The notes under the pieces are model-generated. The model was not told the origin of the DNA. It saw only the letters and a program-made list of their open reading frames with translations, and made no database searches. This document shows positions 32,994 through 41,900 of a stretch of 64,000 nucleotides of DNA, piece by piece. The position numbers and the translations under genes were made by a program. Where the stretch lies: contig NZ_FXYX01000018.1 in assembly GCF_900169265.1 (NCBI RefSeq), forward strand, positions 1 through 64,000, in the 5' to 3' direction. Origin of the DNA: Brevibacterium iodinum ATCC 49514. Its GTDB lineage: Bacteria; Actinomycetota; Actinomycetes; Actinomycetales; Brevibacteriaceae. Position 1 is the first letter of the stretch, and the number at the start of each line of letters is the position of its first letter.

Positions 32994-33485
32994 ATGGCCA
33001 GCGAATCCTCATTCGACATCGTCAGCAAGGTCGACCGTCAGGAAGCCGACAACGCGCTCAATCAGGCGGCGAAGGAGATCAACTCCCGCTACGACTTCCG
33101 CGGCACCGATGCATCGATCGCCTGGAGCGGGGAAGCCGTGCAGATGAAGGCCAACAGCGAGGACCGGGTCAAGGCCATCCTCGACGTCTTCCAGTCGAAG
33201 CTGGTCAAGCGCGGAATCTCGCTGAAGTCCCTGGAGGACGGTGAGCCGTACCCCTCCGGCAAGGAGCACCGAATCGACGCGTCCCTCAAAGAGGGCATCG
33301 ACAAGGACAATGCGAAGAAGATCTCGAAGATCATCCGCGACGAGGGCCCCAAGGGCGTCAAAGCGCAGATCCAGGGCGATGAGCTGCGCGTGAGCTCGAA
33401 GAAGCGCGACGACCTGCAGGAAGTCATCGCCCTGCTCAAGGGACAGAACCTAGACGTCGACCTGCAGTTCACAAACTACCGCTGA
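32994..33485 (+). CDS. YajQ-family nucleotide-binding protein
   Basis: The 163-residue product begins [20 protein letters not shown] and matches YajQ along its length (INSRYDFRG near residue 32, [15 protein letters not shown] near 80). Some family members bind cyclic di-GMP or act in phage DNA packaging and ribosome contact; which applies here is unknown. The start at 32994 has AAAGGAG upstream; a longer frame reaches into the tRNA and is spurious. A strong hairpin follows the stop codon. Confidence 0.93.
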   Translation: MASESSFDIVSKVDRQEADNALNQAAKEINSRYDFRGTDASIAWSGEAVQMKANSEDRVKAILDVFQSKLVKRGISLKSLEDGEPYPSGKEHRIDASLKEGIDKDNAKKISKIIRDEGPKGVKAQIQGDELRVSSKKRDDLQEVIALLKGQNLDVDLQFTNYR

Positions 33486-33497
33486 TTGCCGCGCACC

Positions 33498-33541
33498 ACA
33501 CCGGCCCGATCCGCACTGCTGAGTGCGGACCGGGCCGGTGT
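33498..33541 (+). terminator. Terminator hairpin after the yajQ-family gene
   Basis: CACCGGCCCGaTCCGCACT pairs with AGTGCGGAcCGGGCCGGTG around a GCTG loop, with one mismatch. It begins about 13 bases after the stop and lies before the convergent alarmone synthetase gene. Confidence 0.75.
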
Positions 33542-33579
33542 CGTATTCGCCCGTAACGCTGTGACTCGCAAGAGGCCGG

Positions 33580-34506
33580 TCAGTGTTCGGGGAGTTCGAG
33601 CGGGATGTAGTACAGACCCTTCGAGTCCTCTTCGACGCTGGCCCGGAGACGATCGTCGAGGTGGATGAAATCATTGACCTTGATGGTGCCCTTCTGGCCG
33701 CTGAGTTCGCGGATGGCGAAGGCGGGGATGAGGCCCTGGCGTCCCGAGCCGTCGACGGCGAGCGCGTATTTCGGGCCGGTCGCGCGGACCCGAACGTCGA
33801 TGCCCGTGTCCTGTTCCCGCAGTTCGTCGAGTTCGACGACGGGTTCCGGGTTCGTCAGCGCGGTGAGCTCGACGGCGAGGGTATCGGCCATGTCATCGAC
33901 GGTCGCGAGCATGTTCGCCATGGCACGGGCGAATTCGCCGTGCAGCTTGCTCGGCTTCATCGCAGCGCCGGGTTTGTACATGTCCTCATGGGTCAGTTCG
34001 CTCCAGGCGTCCTGGAGCCGGGTCTTGACCTGGATCTCGGCGAAGACGGGCGGCCCTTGGTCAGACGGGATGCGCAGGATGACGTGGCAGGCACGGTAGC
34101 CGCTGGCCTTCGGCGGGTCCGTGTAGTCTTTCCACTCGATGAGTTCGAACGCGCCAAGCTGATCGGGATCGCGCAGCGCGGCGAACATCATCGACTGATC
34201 ACGCGGTGATTTGCACAGCACCTTGACGCCGACGATGTCGCGGATCTGGTCTTCGACATCCTCGGCGGAGGTGATCGTCAGATCTGGATCGTCGTCGGTC
34301 TTCTCCGTCAGCTTCGCCAGGGTCCGTGCCGCGTCCTTGATCCGATGACCGTCGACGTCGAGGCGGGAGATGTCCTTGTCCTTGAGCAGGCCCTTCTGCT
34401 GTTCGGTCAGCCAGTGTTTGATCCGCACCGCCGCCGTCTGCCAGGCGTTGAGCCGTTCGACATAGGCACGTTCGACGATCGTTTTGAGCTGCGATTCGTT
34501 TCTCAC
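33580..34506 (-). CDS. RelA/SpoT-domain alarmone synthetase
   Basis: The 308-residue protein has the RelA/SpoT nucleotidyltransferase core: DQIRDIVGVKVLC near 87, SGYRACHVIL near 135 and FAEIQVKTRLQDAWSELTHE near 154-173. It lacks the HD hydrolase and the TGS/ACT domains, so it is a small alarmone synthetase making (p)ppGpp-type nucleotides. The last 80 residues (YALAVDGSGRQGLIPAFA) look like a small beta-barrel such as S1. The GTG at 34506 follows GGGGAG at good distance. It is a single gene. Confidence 0.88.
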   Translation of the reverse strand: MRNESQLKTIVERAYVERLNAWQTAAVRIKHWLTEQQKGLLKDKDISRLDVDGHRIKDAARTLAKLTEKTDDDPDLTITSAEDVEDQIRDIVGVKVLCKSPRDQSMMFAALRDPDQLGAFELIEWKDYTDPPKASGYRACHVILRIPSDQGPPVFAEIQVKTRLQDAWSELTHEDMYKPGAAMKPSKLHGEFARAMANMLATVDDMADTLAVELTALTNPEPVVELDELREQDTGIDVRVRATGPKYALAVDGSGRQGLIPAFAIRELSGQKGTIKVNDFIHLDDRLRASVEEDSKGLYYIPLELPEH

Positions 34507-34861
34507 GCGGTCTCCCCTGCCGGCCTTCAGCGCAATGGTCCACGCTCGCTGGTGCGATCTGCTGCACGCTGGTGCGACTTGGTGTGCGCTGGCGTGGTCT
34601 GGACGTCTCCGACTCTACGCGGTGGAAGCATCAGGCGCCGGCAGCGACTCGTCTCCCCGTTGCAACGGGAAGAGAAGGCACTGCCGGTGCCAGATGGCCC
34701 CAGGAGTGGAGGAAGTAAGGCTAAGCGGAGGGTAAGGCACGAACGGTGCAGGATGCCTAAGCCCTGGGAGGTGCCACGGTCGTGCGTGGTGCTCGAACGG
34801 CGCGGGAGGCCTCAGCTATGTGTGACACTCCGACGGCGCGAAGAGCGCCCGGTGGCATACC
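34507..34861. other. Intergenic region of 355 bases with short degenerate repeats
   Basis: No reading frame here looks coding. Near the alarmone synthetase start there are three imperfect tandem copies of a CGCTGGTGCGA-like unit between about 34543 and 34599. The rest carries no hairpin or RNA signature I can recognise. It should contain the alarmone synthetase promoter. Confidence 0.6.
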
Positions 34862-36280
34862 TCAGCTGCCTGCAGACGGCTGGCCGACGGATTCGGCGGT
34901 GACGTGTCCGCGCGCCTCGGCGAGCATGGCTTCACGGGTGGCGAGCTTGATCCGCTCACGTCCCTCGACCTCGCCGGCAGCCTTCTCAGCGGCCTCGACG
35001 CGGTGGTAGCCCTCCCAATCGGCGTAGTCGACGCCCTTGGATTCGAGGAGTTCGATGATGGCCGATTCGTCCGGGTACACCGGATCGGTGAGCGCACCGG
35101 CGGCACGGTCGTCGAGGATGTGGCCGATGGTCTCGAGCGCATCGCCCTTCGTGTGGCCGATGAGCCCGACGGGTCCGCGCTTGATCCACCCAGTGGTGTA
35201 CACGCCCTGAACGACATCGGCCTCGGCGGCCGCGGTCTGGTCATCGGAGTCGACGACGCGACCCTCGTGGTTCGGGATCACACGCTTGCGATCGTCGAAA
35301 GGCAGCTGCGGCAGCTGAGTGCCCGCATAGCCGACGGCACGGTAGACAGCGTCGAGCTCCCAGTCGTGGAAGCTGCCGGTGCCGTTGACACCGCCGGAGC
35401 CGTCGAGTTCCATCCGTTCGGTGCGCAGCCCCGTCACCTTGTCCTCGCCGAGGATGGCGGCCGGTGAGTGCAGGAAGTGCAGGTGGAGACGCCGCTTCGC
35501 TCCGGTGGGTTCGCGCATGGTGAAGTCCGTAAGCGTCTTCGCGACCTGCTTGGTCTGGTTGCTCGACTCGATCGCCTGCATCGACCCTTCGTCGAACTCG
35601 AAGTCCTCCGGATAGACGATGAGGTCGACGTCCTTGACGGCGCCGAGTTCGCGCAGCTCGAGCGGGGTGAACTTCGCCTGAGCAGGTCCGCGACGGCCGA
35701 AGATGTGGACATCGGTGACCTTCGAGGACTTCAGTCCTTCGTACACGTGATCGGGGATCTCCGTGGTGTGCATATCGTCGGCCTGCTTCGCCAACACGCG
35801 GGCGACGTCAAGGGCGACGTTGCCGTTGCCGATGACGGCGACGCGCTCGGCATCCAGCGGCCAGGACTGCGGGACGTCGGGGTGCGAGTCGTACCAGTTG
35901 ACGAAGTCCGCGGCGCCGTAGGATCCGGGCAGATCGATGCCGGGCAGGTCAAGGGCGGCGTCGACGAAGCAGCCGGTGGAGAAGATCACCGCATCATAGC
36001 GGTCGGTGAGCTCTTCGAGGTGGAGGTCGACTCCGTACTCGACATTGGAGAACAGGCGGATGTCGCCTCGGTCGAGGACCTTGATCAGGGCGTTGATGAT
36101 GCCCTTGATCCGCGGGTGGTCGGGAGCGACTCCGTAGCGGACGAGCCCGAAGGGAGTCGGCAGACGATCGAAGAGATCGATGCTCAGATCGAAGTCACGC
36201 TCCGCCTTTGTCATGAGATCGGCCGCGTAGATCCCAGCAGGACCGGCGCCGACGATGGCCACCCGGAAGGGACGAGTCAT
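34862..36280 (-). CDS. fprA: FprA-type ferredoxin/adrenodoxin-NADP+ reductase
   Basis: The 472-residue flavoprotein has the FAD-binding motif VAIVGAGPAGIYAAD at residue 7, FGLVRYGVAPDHP near 44 and the NADP motif VIGNGNVALDVARV near 150, followed by FGRRGPAQAKFT. This is the actinobacterial FprA/adrenodoxin reductase family, moving electrons from NADPH to ferredoxin. The start at 36280 follows AGAGGTG; the longer frame lacks support. It is divergent from rarD. Confidence 0.93.
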   Translation of the reverse strand: MTRPFRVAIVGAGPAGIYAADLMTKAERDFDLSIDLFDRLPTPFGLVRYGVAPDHPRIKGIINALIKVLDRGDIRLFSNVEYGVDLHLEELTDRYDAVIFSTGCFVDAALDLPGIDLPGSYGAADFVNWYDSHPDVPQSWPLDAERVAVIGNGNVALDVARVLAKQADDMHTTEIPDHVYEGLKSSKVTDVHIFGRRGPAQAKFTPLELRELGAVKDVDLIVYPEDFEFDEGSMQAIESSNQTKQVAKTLTDFTMREPTGAKRRLHLHFLHSPAAILGEDKVTGLRTERMELDGSGGVNGTGSFHDWELDAVYRAVGYAGTQLPQLPFDDRKRVIPNHEGRVVDSDDQTAAAEADVVQGVYTTGWIKRGPVGLIGHTKGDALETIGHILDDRAAGALTDPVYPDESAIIELLESKGVDYADWEGYHRVEAAEKAAGEVEGRERIKLATREAMLAEARGHVTAESVGQPSAGS

Positions 36281-36446
36281 TCTCACACCTCTCTGTTCAG
36301 TCCCACCGAGTCTATCGTCAATGTAGGTCATCCTTACAATGACGTGACCAAACTCGCATCACCGCCGCCTGGTCAGCAGACTGCATCCCTCGCCGCCCTG
36401 CCATCTCACGGGCGGTCCCGCCGGCTCCCCCGAGCCCAGCCCTCAC

Positions 36447-36452
36447 TAGACT
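36447..36452 (+). promoter_or_regulatory. -10 box of a leaderless promoter (rarD)
   Basis: TAGACT ends seven bases before the GTG at 36460, and there is no ribosome-binding site between them. Confidence 0.5.
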
Positions 36453-36459
36453 GAAGCAT

Positions 36460-37371
36460 GTGAGCCAGAACCCTGCCCCCGATGAGAGCGCAATCCGCCG
36501 TGCCGGCCTGATCAACGGATTCTCCGCCTACCTGCTGTGGGGCATGATGCCGCTGCTCTTCGCCGCCGCAGCCCCCACCGGCGCCCTCGAACTCGTCTCC
36601 CATCGAGTCATCTGGTCGCTGGTCTTCTGCGCCATCCTCCTCGTCTTCACCGGCGGGTTCCTGCGCACGTGGCAGATTCTGCGCTCACCGCGCCTCTTCG
36701 GCCTGCTGCTTCTGGCCTCGGTGCTCATCGCCATCAACTGGACGACGTTCATCTACGGGGTCGAAACCAACCAACTCCTCGAGATCTCACTCGGCTACTA
36801 CCTCAACCCGCTCATCTCCATCGGTCTGGGCGTGGTCTTCCTGGGTGAGAAGCTGCGTCCACTGCAGTGGACGGCCGTGGGCTTCGGTCTGCTCGCGGTC
36901 ATCATCGTCGGCATCGGCCTCGGCCGAGTCCCCTACCTCGCCTTCACCGTCGCCCTGTCCTTCGGCCTCTACGGGCTGGTGAAGAACAAGGTCGGCAGCC
37001 GAGTCGGCGCCCTCGAAGGCATGACTGTCGAAAGCCTCGTCCTCGCCGTACCCTCGGCGATCTACCTCATCGTCCTCGGATCACTGGGGCTGCAGACGTT
37101 CACCGGCTTCGGCGGCTGGCACGTCTTCGTCATCATTATCACCGGGCCCGCCACCGCGATCCCGCTCATCCTCTTCAGCGCCGCCGCCCGCCGCATCCCG
37201 CTGTCCTGGGTGGGCATGCTCCAGTACCTCACTCCGACCATCCAATTCACCCTCGGCGTCACGGTGCTCGGCGAGATGATGTCGATGACCCGCTGGATCG
37301 GGTTCTTCGTCATCTGGATCGCCGTGATCCTGTTGTGCACGGACATGATCCGCCACAGCCGGCGCCGCTGA
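36460..37371 (+). CDS. rarD: RarD-type EamA family transporter
   Basis: The 303-residue product has ten hydrophobic helices in two EamA repeats and the RarD-specific N-terminal LINGFSAYLLWGMMPL, the FIYGVETNQLLEISLGYYL segment and PLSWVGMLQYLTPT. The family exports metabolites; chloramphenicol sensitivity is affected in Escherichia coli, but the substrate here is unknown. The start is a GTG and the transcript is probably leaderless. A long palindrome follows the stop. Confidence 0.9.
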   Translation: MSQNPAPDESAIRRAGLINGFSAYLLWGMMPLLFAAAAPTGALELVSHRVIWSLVFCAILLVFTGGFLRTWQILRSPRLFGLLLLASVLIAINWTTFIYGVETNQLLEISLGYYLNPLISIGLGVVFLGEKLRPLQWTAVGFGLLAVIIVGIGLGRVPYLAFTVALSFGLYGLVKNKVGSRVGALEGMTVESLVLAVPSAIYLIVLGSLGLQTFTGFGGWHVFVIIITGPATAIPLILFSAAARRIPLSWVGMLQYLTPTIQFTLGVTVLGEMMSMTRWIGFFVIWIAVILLCTDMIRHSRRR

Positions 37372-37387
37372 CCCCCGACACCTCCCT

Positions 37388-37448
37388 ATTGCTACCTGAC
37401 GGCGGCCCAGTCCAGCGCGAGGTTGCTGAGCCGCCGTCAGGTAGCAAT
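37388..37448. repeat. Long palindrome after rarD
   Basis: Two exact 19-base arms (37388-37406 and 37430-37448) enclose a 23-base loop. It could terminate rarD but has no U-run. Its left arm and loop contain TGACGGCGGCCCAGTCC, similar to TGACGGCCCAGTCT in the 31-bp palindrome at 55824-55895, which suggests a dispersed element. Confidence 0.8.
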
Positions 37449-37519
37449 TGGGGTAAGGGCCGGGATTATCCGCTCGGATCGTCTCCGGCTCTTGACACCA
37501 ACGCCGGCACCATGGTTCA

Positions 37520-37535
37520 TTAGTTAAGCAACTAA
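37520..37535 (+). promoter_or_regulatory. Putative GntR operator
   Basis: TTAGTT-AAGC-AACTAA is a perfect 6-bp inverted repeat 21 bases upstream of the GTG start of the gntR gene. A TTGACA box lies at about 37493, so the palindrome sits just downstream of where the -10 would fall, a normal repressor position. Confidence 0.6.
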
Positions 37536-37556
37536 CCAACTCACATGGAGCCGAAT

Positions 37557-37958
37557 GTGATCGACGACGCCAAACCCCTGTTCACTCAGATCGCCGAGAA
37601 GGTCGAGGACTCGATCCTCAACGGAACCCTGCCCGAGCTCTCGCGGGCACCGTCGACGAACGAACTCGCCGGTTTCTACTCCATCAACCCGGCCACAGCG
37701 GCCAAGGGCATCAACCGGCTCGTCGACAAGGGCGTGCTGGAAAAGCGACGCGGGATCGGCATGTTCGTCACCGAAGGTGCCCGTGCACTGCTCATCAACG
37801 AACACCGCACCACCTTCTCCGACAACTTCATCACTCCCCTGCTGAACGAGGCCAACCGGCTCGGCCTGGGCTCGAGGGACGTGATCGCGCTAATCGAAGA
37901 GCGCTCCCAAAAACTCCACCTGACCACAGCACTCGATCCGACCGCAGCGAAGGGATGA
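37557..37958 (+). CDS. GntR-family regulator, YtrA type
   Basis: The 133-residue protein has the GntR winged helix (LFTQIAEKVEDSILNGTLPE, then STNELAGFYSINPATAAKGI) with only a short C-terminal tail, as in the YtrA subfamily that controls ABC transporter operons. The GTG at 37557 is preferred because GGAG lies six bases upstream; an ATG at 37545 is in frame. It is followed within three bases by the ABC ATPase gene and probably represses this operon through the palindrome at 37520. Confidence 0.88.
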   Translation: MIDDAKPLFTQIAEKVEDSILNGTLPELSRAPSTNELAGFYSINPATAAKGINRLVDKGVLEKRRGIGMFVTEGARALLINEHRTTFSDNFITPLLNEANRLGLGSRDVIALIEERSQKLHLTTALDPTAAKG

Positions 37959-37961
37959 CCC

Positions 37962-38873
37962 ATGAACTCCGTCGTCGAGGTCCGCCACCTCACCAAGACG
38001 TACAAGAACACCACCGCACTCAATGACGTCAGTCTGACCATCGACGAGGATTCGATCTACGGCCTGCTCGGTCGCAACGGCGCCGGCAAGACGACGCTCA
38101 TGTCGATCCTCACAGCCCAGAACTTCGCCACCAGCGGCGACGTCGAAGTCTTCGGAGAAGACCCGTATGAGAACGCCCGCGTGCTCAACCGCATGTGCTT
38201 CGTCCGCGAGAGCCAGAAGTACCCAGACGATTCCAACGCCGGACATGCCCTGGCAAACGCCCGCTTGTTCTTCCCCCACTGGGACCAGGATCTCGCCGAA
38301 CAGCTCGTCGACGACTTCCGCCTGCCGCTGAAGACGATGGTCAGGAAGCTCTCACGTGGTCAGCAGTCAGCCATCGGCGTCATCATCGGCTTGGCCTCAC
38401 ACGCCGAAATCACATTCTTCGATGAGCCCTACCTCGGATTCGACGCCGTGGCCCGCCAGACCTTCTACGACCGACTCATCTCCGACTACGCCGAACACCC
38501 GCGCACCGTCGTGCTCTCGAGCCACCTCATCGACGAGGTCGCCGATCTTATCGAGAAGGTCATCGTCATCGACCGCGGCCGCATCATCATGGATGAGACC
38601 ACCGAGGAGGTCCGCAGCCGTGCCGTCAACGTCGTCGGCGACGCAGATGCGATCAACCGTCTCGCCGTGGGCCGCGAAGTCATCCACCGCGAATCACTCG
38701 GCCGGGTCGCCTCGGTGACGATGCTCGGTCACCTCAGCCGCACCGACCGCGAGTTCATCGCCGACGCTAACCTCGACCTCACTCCCGTCTCCCTGCAGCA
38801 GCTCATCGTTCGCAGCACACAGACGGACTCCCAACCCGCATCCGACACCGACGTCAGGAGCATGCAGCCATGA
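37962..38873 (+). CDS. ABC transporter ATP-binding protein
   Basis: The 303-residue ATPase has Walker A GRNGAGKTTL near residue 37, a signature variant LSRGQQSAIG near 130 and Walker B ITFFDEP near 150, with an H-loop at SSHLIDE. The usual LSGGQ serine-glycine pair is changed to LSRGQ, seen in exporters of this type. It energises the permease encoded next, whose start overlaps its stop codon. The YtrA-type regulator upstream suggests control by an envelope or drug signal; the substrate is unknown. Confidence 0.9.
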   Translation: MNSVVEVRHLTKTYKNTTALNDVSLTIDEDSIYGLLGRNGAGKTTLMSILTAQNFATSGDVEVFGEDPYENARVLNRMCFVRESQKYPDDSNAGHALANARLFFPHWDQDLAEQLVDDFRLPLKTMVRKLSRGQQSAIGVIIGLASHAEITFFDEPYLGFDAVARQTFYDRLISDYAEHPRTVVLSSHLIDEVADLIEKVIVIDRGRIIMDETTEEVRSRAVNVVGDADAINRLAVGREVIHRESLGRVASVTMLGHLSRTDREFIADANLDLTPVSLQQLIVRSTQTDSQPASDTDVRSMQP

Positions 38874-39613
38874 CCGCCATCGCCGAACACACCGAATCAG
38901 CACCGGTTACCCGCCCTAAGAACCGCACCTTCGGCGTCGTCCGTCTCCAGTTCACGAATACGCAGACCTTCGTCTGGGTGCCGCTCCTCGTCCTCGTCGG
39001 GATGTGGCTGATCACTCTCATCGTCTACTGGATCATCGCCTCCTCCGGCGTGGACTCGCCGATGTACAGCGGAGGATCGCAGGGACCGCTGTGGTACTTC
39101 GCCGTCGTCGGAGCCCAGGCGATGAACCTGACATTCTATTTCTCCCAGGCCATGAGTCTCACCCGCAGGGAGTTCTACCTCGGCTCGCTGCTGGCCGCCG
39201 CGATCAGCGCCGTCGGAATCTCCACCGCCTTCGTCCTGCTCGGACTCATCGAACAGTCCACCGAAGGCTACGGCATCAACGGGTACTTCGCCTACCTGCC
39301 GTGGGTGTGGGAACACGGACCGTTCGCCGCCGGATTCATCTACTTCGTGCTCACGATGCTGTGGTTCGTGCTCGGTTTCTGGTTCGCGATCGTCAACAAG
39401 CGGTTCGGGGCACTCATCCTCACGGCCTCCATCATCGCCATCGTCCTGATCCTGCTGGCCGGTGCTGCTTGGGTAAGCTTCAACCGGGCCTGGCCCGAGG
39501 TGTGGATGTGGTTCGCAGATGCGCAAGCGATCGGACTTGCGCTCTGGGCGTTCGGCCTCTCCGTGGTCTTCGCGCTCGGCTCGTACCTCACCCTGCGTCG
39601 CCTGACGACGTGA
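38870..39613 (+). CDS. ABC transporter permease
   Basis: The 247-residue product has about six hydrophobic helices (first near residues 36-60, last near 220-240) and no ATPase motif. Its ATG overlaps the stop codon of the ATPase gene (ATGA). It should form the membrane part of the exporter. No specific family name is recognised. Confidence 0.82.
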   Translation: MTAIAEHTESAPVTRPKNRTFGVVRLQFTNTQTFVWVPLLVLVGMWLITLIVYWIIASSGVDSPMYSGGSQGPLWYFAVVGAQAMNLTFYFSQAMSLTRREFYLGSLLAAAISAVGISTAFVLLGLIEQSTEGYGINGYFAYLPWVWEHGPFAAGFIYFVLTMLWFVLGFWFAIVNKRFGALILTASIIAIVLILLAGAAWVSFNRAWPEVWMWFADAQAIGLALWAFGLSVVFALGSYLTLRRLTT

Positions 39614-39655
39614 TCTGCTGACACCCTCGCCGAGGCGGCCGAACCGTGCCGATGT

Positions 39656-40723
39656 TCAGCTCAGGACCGCAAGCGCTCCCCCGGCCAGCACCGCTGAGGC
39701 GGCGACGGCCGCACCCATCGCTGCCGTCGTCCTCCATCCCATCGCTTTGCCGACCATCACCATCGACGGGATGCTCAGCGCCGGCAGTGCGATGAGCATC
39801 GCACCGGTGATGCCGGCGCCGACGCCGAGGGGCAGCAGCGTGAGGATGATCGGGATCTCTCCGCCGGTGGGGATGACCAATAGGGTCGCCACAACCGCCA
39901 CGATGAGGACGGCACCGGCACCCAATTGGGCTTCGAGCCCGAAGACACCGGTCAGCCACGGTGCGATGAGTCCGATGACGAAGACGAGCGCGAGGTGTTC
40001 GGGCACGAGGATGAGGGTGAACCTGGCCAAGGACCGCAGATAGCGCACGGGCAGAGACAGCAGATTCGCCGAGGCGGGTGCGGGCTCCGGTGCCACCTCG
40101 GCGGGGCCGTTCACCCACCGTCCGATGAGCGCGGCGGCACCGACCGCGACGAGGAGCGCGAAGACGATGCGTACCGCCATGTACTGCCACGGCAGGACGA
40201 GGGCCAAGAAGATGATGACAGCGGGGTTGAGCAGCGGATTGCCCACCCAATAGGCAAGAGCGGCCGAACGGCGCACACCCGAGTCCCGCAGGCCTGCGGC
40301 CACCGGTGCCGCACAGCAGGTGCACATCATCGACGGCATCGACAAGGCGGCACCCACGAGGGATTGACCGGTGTGGCTGCGGCGGTTGAGCAGCTTCAGC
40401 AGCCAGTCACGCGGCACCAGTGCGTCGATGGCCGCCGCGACGAGCAGTGCCACCAGCAGCGCTTTCCACACGGCGGTGAAGTACACGAGCGTGAAGTCCC
40501 ACGCCCCCGACAGCGACACCGTGTCCCCCGCGGCGTCGAAGAGAGGAGCACCATCCCACAGCGAGGTCTTGCTCAGCGTCCATGCCTTGTCCCAGTACGG
40601 CAGCCATTTCGACCAGCTCAGGCCCACCACGAGCAGCAGTGCGAGCACACCCAGCCCGATCCAATCGGCGGCGCCGAGCCTCTGTGGAGTCCTCACCGGT
40701 GCCGAAGGCTGGGTGTGCGTCAT
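39656..40723 (-). CDS. YraQ/ArsP-type permease (DUF318)
   Basis: The 355-residue membrane protein has eight or more helices and the motif PSMMCTCCAAPVAAGLR near residue 130, with a second permease half near LVIPTGGEIPIILTLLPLG. Paired cysteines in the first half occur in ArsP-type organoarsenical exporters and other YraQ/UPF0718 permeases. The substrate here is unknown. It is convergent with the ABC permease gene and stands alone. Confidence 0.82.
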   Translation of the reverse strand: MTHTQPSAPVRTPQRLGAADWIGLGVLALLLVVGLSWSKWLPYWDKAWTLSKTSLWDGAPLFDAAGDTVSLSGAWDFTLVYFTAVWKALLVALLVAAAIDALVPRDWLLKLLNRRSHTGQSLVGAALSMPSMMCTCCAAPVAAGLRDSGVRRSAALAYWVGNPLLNPAVIIFLALVLPWQYMAVRIVFALLVAVGAAALIGRWVNGPAEVAPEPAPASANLLSLPVRYLRSLARFTLILVPEHLALVFVIGLIAPWLTGVFGLEAQLGAGAVLIVAVVATLLVIPTGGEIPIILTLLPLGVGAGITGAMLIALPALSIPSMVMVGKAMGWRTTAAMGAAVAASAVLAGGALAVLS

Positions 40724-40792
40724 CGCGGTAGGTCCTTTGCGCTCATGCCGAAACGGCGGTGAAGCAGGAGAGAGATGGCAGAGGGAACGAGA

Positions 40793-41836
40793 TCAGGAGC
40801 TGCGGGAGACGACGGAATCGGCGAAGGCGAACAGCGCCTCCTTCACCCGGCCGTCGGGCAGCGGTGCCAACGCGGCCTTGGACTCCTCGGCCCAGCGGGC
40901 CGCCTCGGTGCGGGCCCGCTCGGTCACGGGATGGGCGGCCAGTGCTGCACGCGCAGCTTCCAGGGCCTCATCGGAATCGAGGTCGGCGTCGAGCAGTCGG
41001 ACCACCTCGGCGGCGGACTCATCACCCTCAGCCGCGGCGGCACGCACATAGAGCACGGGCAGGGTGGGAACGCGTTCGCGCAGATCCGTGCCCGGAGTCT
41101 TCCCTGACTCCGATGATGTCGTGGTCAGATCGATGATGTCGTCGGCGAGCTGGAAGGCCACACCGACGCGTTCGCCGAAGACCCGCACGGGTTCGGCCAG
41201 GTTCGCATCGGCGCCGGAGAACATGATCCCGAACCGCGCCGAGGTGGCGATGAGCGAACCCGTCTTGTCGGCGAGCACCTGAATGTAGTGTTCGATCTCG
41301 TCGGCGCCCTCGGGAGGACCGGCGAATTCGTTGAGCTGACCGAGGACGAGTCGTTCAAAGGTCTCGGCCTGGATGCGCACGGCCTCGGGTCCGAGCTTCG
41401 CGGTCACCCCGGAAGCCTTGGAGAAGAGCAGGTCTCCGGTGAGGATCGCCACCGAATTGCCCCACACCTCGTGGGCGGCCTTCGCACCGCGCCGCACGGG
41501 AGCATCATCCATGACATCGTCGTGGTACAGCGATGCGAGGTGGATGAGTTCGACGGCGACGGCAGCATCGACGATGTCCTCGTTCTGCGCATCTCCGAGG
41601 CGGGCGGTCAGCAGCACGAGGTTCGGGCGGGCGCGTTTTCCGCCGGCGGCCAGCAGATGCTTCGATGTCTCGTCCGGCAGTCTCCGCGTCTGTTCGGTGA
41701 CCTCGTAGAGACGGGCCTCCACGGTTTCCAACTGAATCGAGATCTCCGCCGCGAGCTGGGCGTCGTCACCGGTGAAGGTGGCCGGAGAGGCTAGGTGGCT
41801 CATGTCCTCGTCATTCGTCGTAGTCGTTCTCGGCAT
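40793..41836 (-). CDS. Long-chain polyprenyl diphosphate synthase (menaquinone side chain)
   Basis: The 347-residue enzyme has the first Asp-rich motif LYHDDVMDDA near residue 103 and the second FQLADDIIDL near 230, with KRARPNLVLL in between the usual helices. These bind magnesium and diphosphate during chain elongation of isopentenyl units. Its place next to menJ and menG indicates it makes the menaquinone tail. The start is uncertain: ATGs at 41908, 41836 and 41803 are in frame; 41836 has the best-spaced GAGGAC site. The 5' end contains a duplicated 21-base unit. Confidence 0.88.
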   Translation of the reverse strand: MPRTTTTNDEDMSHLASPATFTGDDAQLAAEISIQLETVEARLYEVTEQTRRLPDETSKHLLAAGGKRARPNLVLLTARLGDAQNEDIVDAAVAVELIHLASLYHDDVMDDAPVRRGAKAAHEVWGNSVAILTGDLLFSKASGVTAKLGPEAVRIQAETFERLVLGQLNEFAGPPEGADEIEHYIQVLADKTGSLIATSARFGIMFSGADANLAEPVRVFGERVGVAFQLADDIIDLTTTSSESGKTPGTDLRERVPTLPVLYVRAAAAEGDESAAEVVRLLDADLDSDEALEAARAALAAHPVTERARTEAARWAEESKAALAPLPDGRVKEALFAFADSVVSRSS

Positions 41837-41900
41837 GCCGTTGTCCTCGCCCTTGCGCTCAGAGTTCTTCACTGTGGTCTCAGCGTCCTCGTCCCTGCGC

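Noticed and set aside
32751-33485. Longer start for the yajQ-family gene
   Set aside because: The extra 81 codons run antisense through tRNA-Tyr; the ATG at 32994 has a proper ribosome-binding site and the family N-terminus.
36867-37523. 218-codon plus-strand frame overlapping rarD
   Set aside because: It is His/Arg/Pro-rich and out of frame with a clear transporter gene.
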